64,000 bases of DNA. Source: Diadema setosum. Its lineage: Eukaryota; Echinodermata; Echinoidea; Diadematoida; Diadematidae. Of this stretch, positions 58,260-64,000 are shown piece after piece. The stretch's first letter is position 1. The number at the start of each line of letters is the position of its first letter. Below the pieces are notes generated by a model. The model was not told the DNA's origin. It saw nothing but the letters and a program-made list of their open reading frames with translations, and did not search any database. A program made the position numbers and the translations under genes. The stretch is from assembly GCF_964275005.1 (NCBI RefSeq), contig NC_092686.1:47242333-47306332 (forward strand). Reading direction: 5' to 3'.

Positions 58260-60470
58260 ACACAGCTTAGAATCAAAAAGATCTTATGATCATGTGCTTT
58301 GAATGTTGATTGTGGACATGTTCATTCTGATGTACAAATTTGTAGGAAGCTTAACCAAGTGAATTAAGGAGTGTGTTTGTTTTGGGGGTTTTTTTTGTGT
58401 GTGTATTGTAGCTCTACACAAATTTGATTTCCAGGGTATTGGAACACTTTTATTTAATTTAAAACTTGCATAAGGAAAGAAATAAAAGACGTACAGCTGT
58501 AAGAGTGAGAGCAGGACTAGCACTAGCAGGTTCCTGAAGGAGTTTGAGGGAGCTGGGAAATATCCATTTCAAGGCATTCAACATCCTTGTTTAATTAATT
58601 GGTAACATGTACAGGATCCAACATATCCAAGAGATCCACCAAGCTCCTCTTGCAGCACTTTGGGAATATTCTTTAATCTGGTATTAACTCATGTCTCATG
58701 TTAGTGCAAGACTGTCATTGCCTTAATCCTTCATCATCATGCCAAATGGATTTGGATTTCTGGCACTCAAGGTCTCTGAACCCAGACAAGGAAGTTGTAG
58801 GGATAACGGGGTCACCTCTTTCCTCTGCTTGCTTACATATTTCAAACTTTAGAAGTGTAGCTTGTGTCAGGATATCTGATGACTTTACAGTCTAGGTCCA
58901 ATTTACCCCTGTTGGAGATTGTTCAGGTTTATAAAAGCAGCGAATCAGTAAATATCTGAGCATTGGACATATGTTGCATCTAGAAAAAGAGAAAGAGGAT
59001 TAACCTTTGGAATTTGTGTATCCATTATGCTATATTTGAGACTTTTCATTTTTGCAACCTGGGTCTCCTGAACAATTTTGTCTAGATATTCTTGTCATTT
59101 TTTATACTGTACATGTATTTCACAAAGTCTTACTGTTTAATCCCCCTCAAAATTCATAAAAGTTTTGAACCCGATGCTTTTTGGGATTTGTAAAGAACAT
59201 CACATAGGCTGCTTTTATCATCTTTCCCTTATTTGAACATGTTTCAGTACCACCCACTATCAAAATGACAAGGCCTTCCTCTCAATTTGAGATAGAGATG
59301 ATAAATGCAACAACTTGAGAATCGCAAACTGAAAGGCCTTTGCATGCACTGCGTAGCGCACTGTTTGACGCGATTAGCAGAGATTATGTAGTTGGCGTGT
59401 GTAGGTCCAAGCAATAAACATGTTCAAAATAACTTAGGATTTATCATCTGTGCAGAAACGCATTTCTTGTGCAAACACGTTTGAGATCGCACTTTTTTTT
59501 TTTGCGCTTTAAGCCCATTATCAAAATAGCTTTGAGTTTATCATCAATTCAATTCCAGGTTTTATTTTTACATCTGCTCAAAGCTCCCTGAAAGTTGTTT
59601 GGAAACCTTAATTCTACGCCAGAAGTGAGTTTGGTGATAAACACTATCTCAGGATTATAGAAATCACTATTTTTTATATCTGGTGTTTTATATTTTCATT
59701 TGAAGTATTTGAAGTAAAATGTAAATGATTTGGATTGTAACGTTAAGGAGTGCTGTGCTGTATATAAACTCCCTTGAACCCCTGCAAACAAATGGCATGA
59801 TTGGCCTGGGCATCTTGCCATACCGATTCATTCATCAGTGTGTATAGAAACATTACACCATTTTGTGACACAAAGTCATGTAGACATTTCCTAAAAAAAG
59901 AACAGCACATTGCACAATACAAGCAGAATATCTCATTACCTTTTTTTTTGTTAGACTACACACTTCACTGCACACACTTTACCCACACTCTGGAATGCCG
60001 TGTATTTTAGAGCAGGACGAGGAATGTTGAAATTCCTCAATTGTAAAAGCATGCTACCTACACGCTTATCACATCATGTTTTCTGTGAGTCATTTGGGAT
60101 AAAATAACATCTGCCCTGTCTCCGTGCAATGTAGTGGGCTTGGAACTTGGCACTGTTTGGGATAGATATTACACCACACATGGACGTGTGTCACGGTGTG
60201 TGTATACTTGCATACAATGTAGACATGTTGTAGGTGCCTGTCACTTTGTAGTATGATCATGGTGGTATGCAAATGAGCTGCTTCAGTTACAGAACAGTTG
60301 AGTTGAGTAGCATTGAGTGACAGACTAGGCTTTGTGTCCGACTGAAATATGAGCGGAGAGGAGAAAAATTGTGTTTTGTATAACAACGACAAAAACAACA
60401 ACAGCAAAGACTCTGGGGTCTATACAGTGTACTTCAATCAATCAAAATTTAGTGTGTAGCATATAAAAGC
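58260..60470. other. No gene recognised
   Basis: AT-rich; no exon supported. Confidence 0.5.
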
Positions 60471-60474
60471 TAAT

Positions 60475-61412
60475 TGTCCCCGCCAAACGAGTTCGAGCAG
60501 GGGACTATGAAACGGGCTCCGTACGTGTGTGTGTCCGTGTGTCCGTCCGTCCGTGTGTCCGTCCGTCCGTGCGTCCGTGTGTGCGTCCGTGTGTGATCAA
60601 AATGTTCAAAATGCTACTCCTTCGCCATTTCTAACCCGATTTTGATTCTGTTTGCTTTATATGATAGCACTACATGGGAGCTTTGAAACTTCTATACAGA
60701 ATTTCAGTTGTGACCTTTGACCTTGACCTTTGACCTATATTGTACATTTTGCTTCAAAATGCTACTCCTTCGCCATTTCTAACCCGATTTTGATTCCGTT
60801 TGCCTTATATGATGGCACTAGGTGAGGGCTTCAAAACTTCTACACAGAATTTTGACCTTTGACTTCTTTGACCTTTGACCTTGATTTTTGACCTATATTG
60901 TACATTGCCTACAAAATGCTACTCCTTCGCCATTTGTAACCCGATTTTGATTCCGTTTGCTTTATGTGATGGCACTAGGTGAGGGCTTCAAAACTTCTAC
61001 ACAGAATTTTGACCTTTGACTTCTTTGACCTTTGACCTTGATTTTTGACCTGTATTGTACATTTTCCTACCAAATGCTACTCCCTCGCCATTTCTAACCC
61101 GATTTCGATTCCGATTGCTTTATGTGATGGAACTAGGTGAGGACTTCAAAACTTTTACACAGAATTTTGACCTTTGACTTCTTTGACCTTTGACCTTGAT
61201 TTTTTTACCTATATTGTACATTGGCTACAAAATGCTACTCCTTCGTCATTTCTAACCCGATTTCGATTCCGTTTGCTTTATGTGATGGCACTAGGTGAGG
61301 GCTTCAAAACTTCTACATAGAATTTTGACCTTTGACCTCTTTGACCTTTGACCTTCATCTTTTTACCTATATTGTACATTTTTGCTACTGAATGCTACTT
61401 CCGGCGGGGACA
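60475..61412 (-). mobile_element. Helentron/pearl-like non-autonomous element
   Basis: TGTCCCCGCC (60475-60484) recurs inverted at 61403-61412 (GGCGGGGACA). The left arm belongs to a hairpin (GTCCCC...GGGGAC, 60476-60505). It is followed by a (GTCC)n tract (about 60530-60595) and five tandem units of 148-159 bp starting near 60607, 60755, 60912, 61071 and 61228, with a stub at 61387. Read on the minus strand this is: subterminal repeat, ~157-bp tandem core, (ACGG)n microsatellite, 3' hairpin, which is the layout of bivalve pearl/CvA elements and Helentron-associated HINEs. No helicase is encoded. Confidence 0.75.
60607..61387. repeat. Five tandem ~157-bp units
   Basis: Each unit starts near AAAATGCTACTCCTTCGCCA, contains AACCCGATTTTGATTC and ends in TGACCTTTGACC-rich sequence and CTATATTGTACATT. 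Confidence 0.95.
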
Positions 61413-61434
61413 TATATTACGCACCGCGTAATTT

Positions 61435-63745
61435 CTACTTTTCCTTGTTGAATCTGGATGTGTTTGACTTTTTATGACTTGAAAATTTTGATAGTTAACT
61501 TTGATGCTGTAGTTACCAAGCATTTGTCCTCTTAAATTCTGATCTGATGTGACAATGTTTTTAATTCTCTACTTAGTGCTACTACATTGTATCGTACTTA
61601 ATGTCCGTCTTTGTTGAATAATGATACCATAATACTGGATTGTGTAACAAGTCTAGTCTAGGTTTACCATCTTTAGCACAATATGGTAACAACCCTGGAC
61701 AATTGTGAATAACATACATTGTTTATAGTCAATTACTTTTGATCTCTGGGAATAATTTGTGTAGTTAGGCATACCGACAACAATAACAGCAGGGACAGTG
61801 ATGATGATATCCTGGTATCTTTGTGTGTAGACCTGTATTGACTGAACAATGCCAAGGGTATATTGTGGTCACTGTTTAACACCTGTGTGTCTTTACAATC
61901 CTGAGAGCCATGACTATAAAGGGAGTGTGAAAAAAAAAGCCCTCAAACAGACACTGTTATGCACTGTAGGTCAAGGTAGATCAACTGCATGTACAGGGCC
62001 TGCATAATTACTCTGTACTGTCGTGTGTGCACCTACCTCATGCCTTCATTCCACTATCCAAACCAGGGGTCTGTTCGCTAGTGCTGCAATCACCTGTGTG
62101 TGACAGTTTAATTCTATAGGATCCATTTTCTCCCGTTCTTAATTGGCATCCAGCTTAATATTGCAGAGGGAACTTAATCATTTCAGCCAATTTGTGTCAT
62201 ATTAGTAGCCGGCATGGTTCTATGTGCTGAATTGCTGTTTAGATCTCGCTTAGAATGTACTTGTATGAAACCAGAAGACACTACACTGTTGTAGATTCAC
62301 TAATGTGTACAGTATGCTTGATTTTGGAGTCAGGGTAATCATTTTGTACTCTATATTGGGTTGCTTTTATCATGCTTCGTGCAAGATTATTTGTCACCGG
62401 TTATTTTGTAGATAGCTCTAATCAAAAGGGGTAAAATTTTAGCAACTACAAACGTGTAGGGATCAATTTGCAACTAACCAGAATATACATCAGACTGATG
62501 TCAGAATCATCAAACTGATATCAAAATCTTAGGACTGAATGAGAGGTGTTGGTGAACAATGAAGACTGGTGAATCACCCTATATTGCAGGAACATGTTGT
62601 ATAGAGGGCACATCGAGCAGAGGAAAAACCTGTCTCAGGCTGTACAGAGTCACCTGTTCTCGCGAGGAAATACAATATTGATTCCAAGGAGCTGGGTTCT
62701 GTGTGTGGTTCACCTGCTCTTTAATAATTACATACAGAAGTAACCAGTGCAACAGAGTTGTGTGTTCCTCTCTCATCACACTACACTGTACATTGTACTG
62801 TGGAAAATCCTAAGTGTGCAAGCTGTGTGTGTTTCCAACACTTCAGATACAAAATTACAAGCACCACATTCTCTAACATGAATTGGGGGGGGGGGGGGGG
62901 GGGGGAGAGAAGAGAGAAATTCCTAGAAATTTGGCTACACCGCAAGTGAGGAGTTCTATGCAATTGATATTGTAGTCACATTCACAGGCCTGCCAAATTT
63001 GAGATTCCAGTGGGGTGACATAATTGATTCACTGATATTTACAAGGTACTTAGGTAAAAACAAACAAAAATAAAACAAAAACAAACAAAAACAAAAACCA
63101 AAAGGGACACCTCTTGTGTTGTCTTGCTGTAGTTATTATGTCAGTTATGGTCAAAATGCAACATGTTGTGTATAACATAATCTTTTCAATATATGAATGC
63201 CACTTGAGTCTTTCTTGTTGCTGAAGGCAGGGGCATTCATATGAATGAATGTGGAGGACATCGATTCAAGGGCCATGTTTCCTTAAAGTTTGAAGGTTAG
63301 GGACTCAATAACACTGAGCACAAGTGTCGAGAGTAAATACAACAGGTTCCCACTTGTCTTCACAAGGGACAGTAGGGAATTGACACGCACGCAACTGCTG
63401 CTCTGTAGGAAATGAAGCCTGTTTGGATGTGTGTACAAATAGTAACATGCCCAGGGTAACCTGACCGTATGAGTCACGTATTTAAAAGTGCTTATGTCGA
63501 TCTGGCCGCTTTCAGACGTGGTTTGTATTCGTATTCATTCTTGTAGCATGTGGATTGTACACACGACGTAGAAGATTTTAATATTCTCTCAGCATACAGA
63601 TAGCACGTATGGGAGCGTTCAGACTGTGCCCCTGGTTTACGATAAGTGCGGAGTGCAATGGAAGCTAATTGATATGCATGAGTGGTGTGTGGTTGGACCT
63701 GTGGAAAGCTTAGCACACTGTGTTGATGACATTGAAATGTTGTCA
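61435..63745. other. No gene recognised
   Basis: Contains poly-G at 62885-62905 and (CAAAA)n-like tract at 63060-63100. No exon supported. Confidence 0.5.
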
Positions 63746-63751
63746 TGATTT

Positions 63752-64000
63752 TTATGCCTCCGCCACGAAGTGGTGCCGGAGGCATTATGTTTTCGGGTTG
63801 TCCGTCCGTACGTCCGTCCGCTTTCGTTTACGCGATAACTTGAGTAATATTTACTGGAATTTTACCAAACTTGGTCAAGTATGAAGTATGATGGGGCAAT
63901 TATTTGATTAGATTTTGGGTGAAATCGGCTGAAGGTCAAAGGTCAAGGTCAAATCATGAAATTGTATCCGTTTACGCGATAACTCAAGACTGGATGGAGC
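63752..64000 (-). mobile_element. Second Helentron/pearl-like element, cut by the window edge
   Basis: Starts with a hairpin (ATGCCTCCGCCAC, GAA loop, GTGGTGCCGGAGGCAT), then a TCCGTCCGT tract, then sequence with AGGTCAAAGGTCAAGGTCA. TTTACGCGATAACT occurs twice (63828 and 63971), suggesting the start of a second tandem unit of about 143 bp at the edge. Confidence 0.65.

Noticed and set aside
60530..60600. CRISPR-like or regulatory repeat array
   Set aside because: It is a (GTCC)/(GTGT) microsatellite inside the Helentron-like element; no spacers.

Overview
The window reads as nuclear DNA of a marine invertebrate, most likely an echinoderm or another invertebrate deuterostome. The reasons are AT-rich DNA, sparse genes cut by introns, very long (TA)n tracts, many short palindromic DNA-transposon relics, CR1/L2-like LINE remains with an SGNH-esterase ORF1, and a paired-like homeobox gene interrupted at homeodomain codon 46/47. 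Species cannot be fixed from the sequence alone. There are no operons, rRNA genes or CRISPR arrays.

Only two loci look like host protein genes. The first (16,265-20,519, + strand) is a two-exon gene for a small type II membrane protein with a charged coiled coil; its 3.7 kb intron holds DNA-transposon relics. The second (30,540-33,868, - strand) is a three-exon paired-like (Q50) homeobox gene. Its first exon is inferred from a strong donor whose phase matches the next exon. Its last exon holds two overlapping protein-like frames, so either a 115-bp optional intron or a frameshift is present and the C-terminus is uncertain.

The rest is mostly repeat. 1-10.6 kb: a TA-flanked GTTATAAC-rich MITE, a long hairpin, a LINE 3' end with (ATT)n tail, a probable solo LTR, a triplicated 70-bp repeat and a second LINE relic. 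12.8-13.7 kb: two copies of a tiny hairpin family and a MITE with a 9-bp target duplication. 23.4-26.5 kb: a 3.1 kb hairpin-ended element with ~787-bp internal repeats. 27.7-28.3 kb: (TA)n tracts enclosing a palindrome with a hammerhead-ribozyme-like core. 29.6-30.0 kb: a tRNA-SINE-like sequence inside interleaved inverted repeats. 38-39.9 kb: an array of TTCGGAATAACGAAC-like words and a TTAA-flanked MITE. 43.6-44.7 kb: a CRE-tipped element. 48.2-51.7 kb: a CR1/L2-like LINE that lost its reverse transcriptase and carries an inverted copy of its own ORF2, forming a 509-bp-arm hairpin. 57.6-58.3 kb: two MITEs. 60.5-61.4 kb and 63.75 kb to the end: Helentron/pearl-like elements with terminal hairpin, (GTCC)n tract and AGGTCA-rich sequence.

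The most notable cross-cutting pattern is that three unrelated-looking repeat families all carry perfect or near-perfect DR1 nuclear-receptor sites (RGGTCA A AGGTCA). The most unusual single object is the hammerhead-like palindrome.
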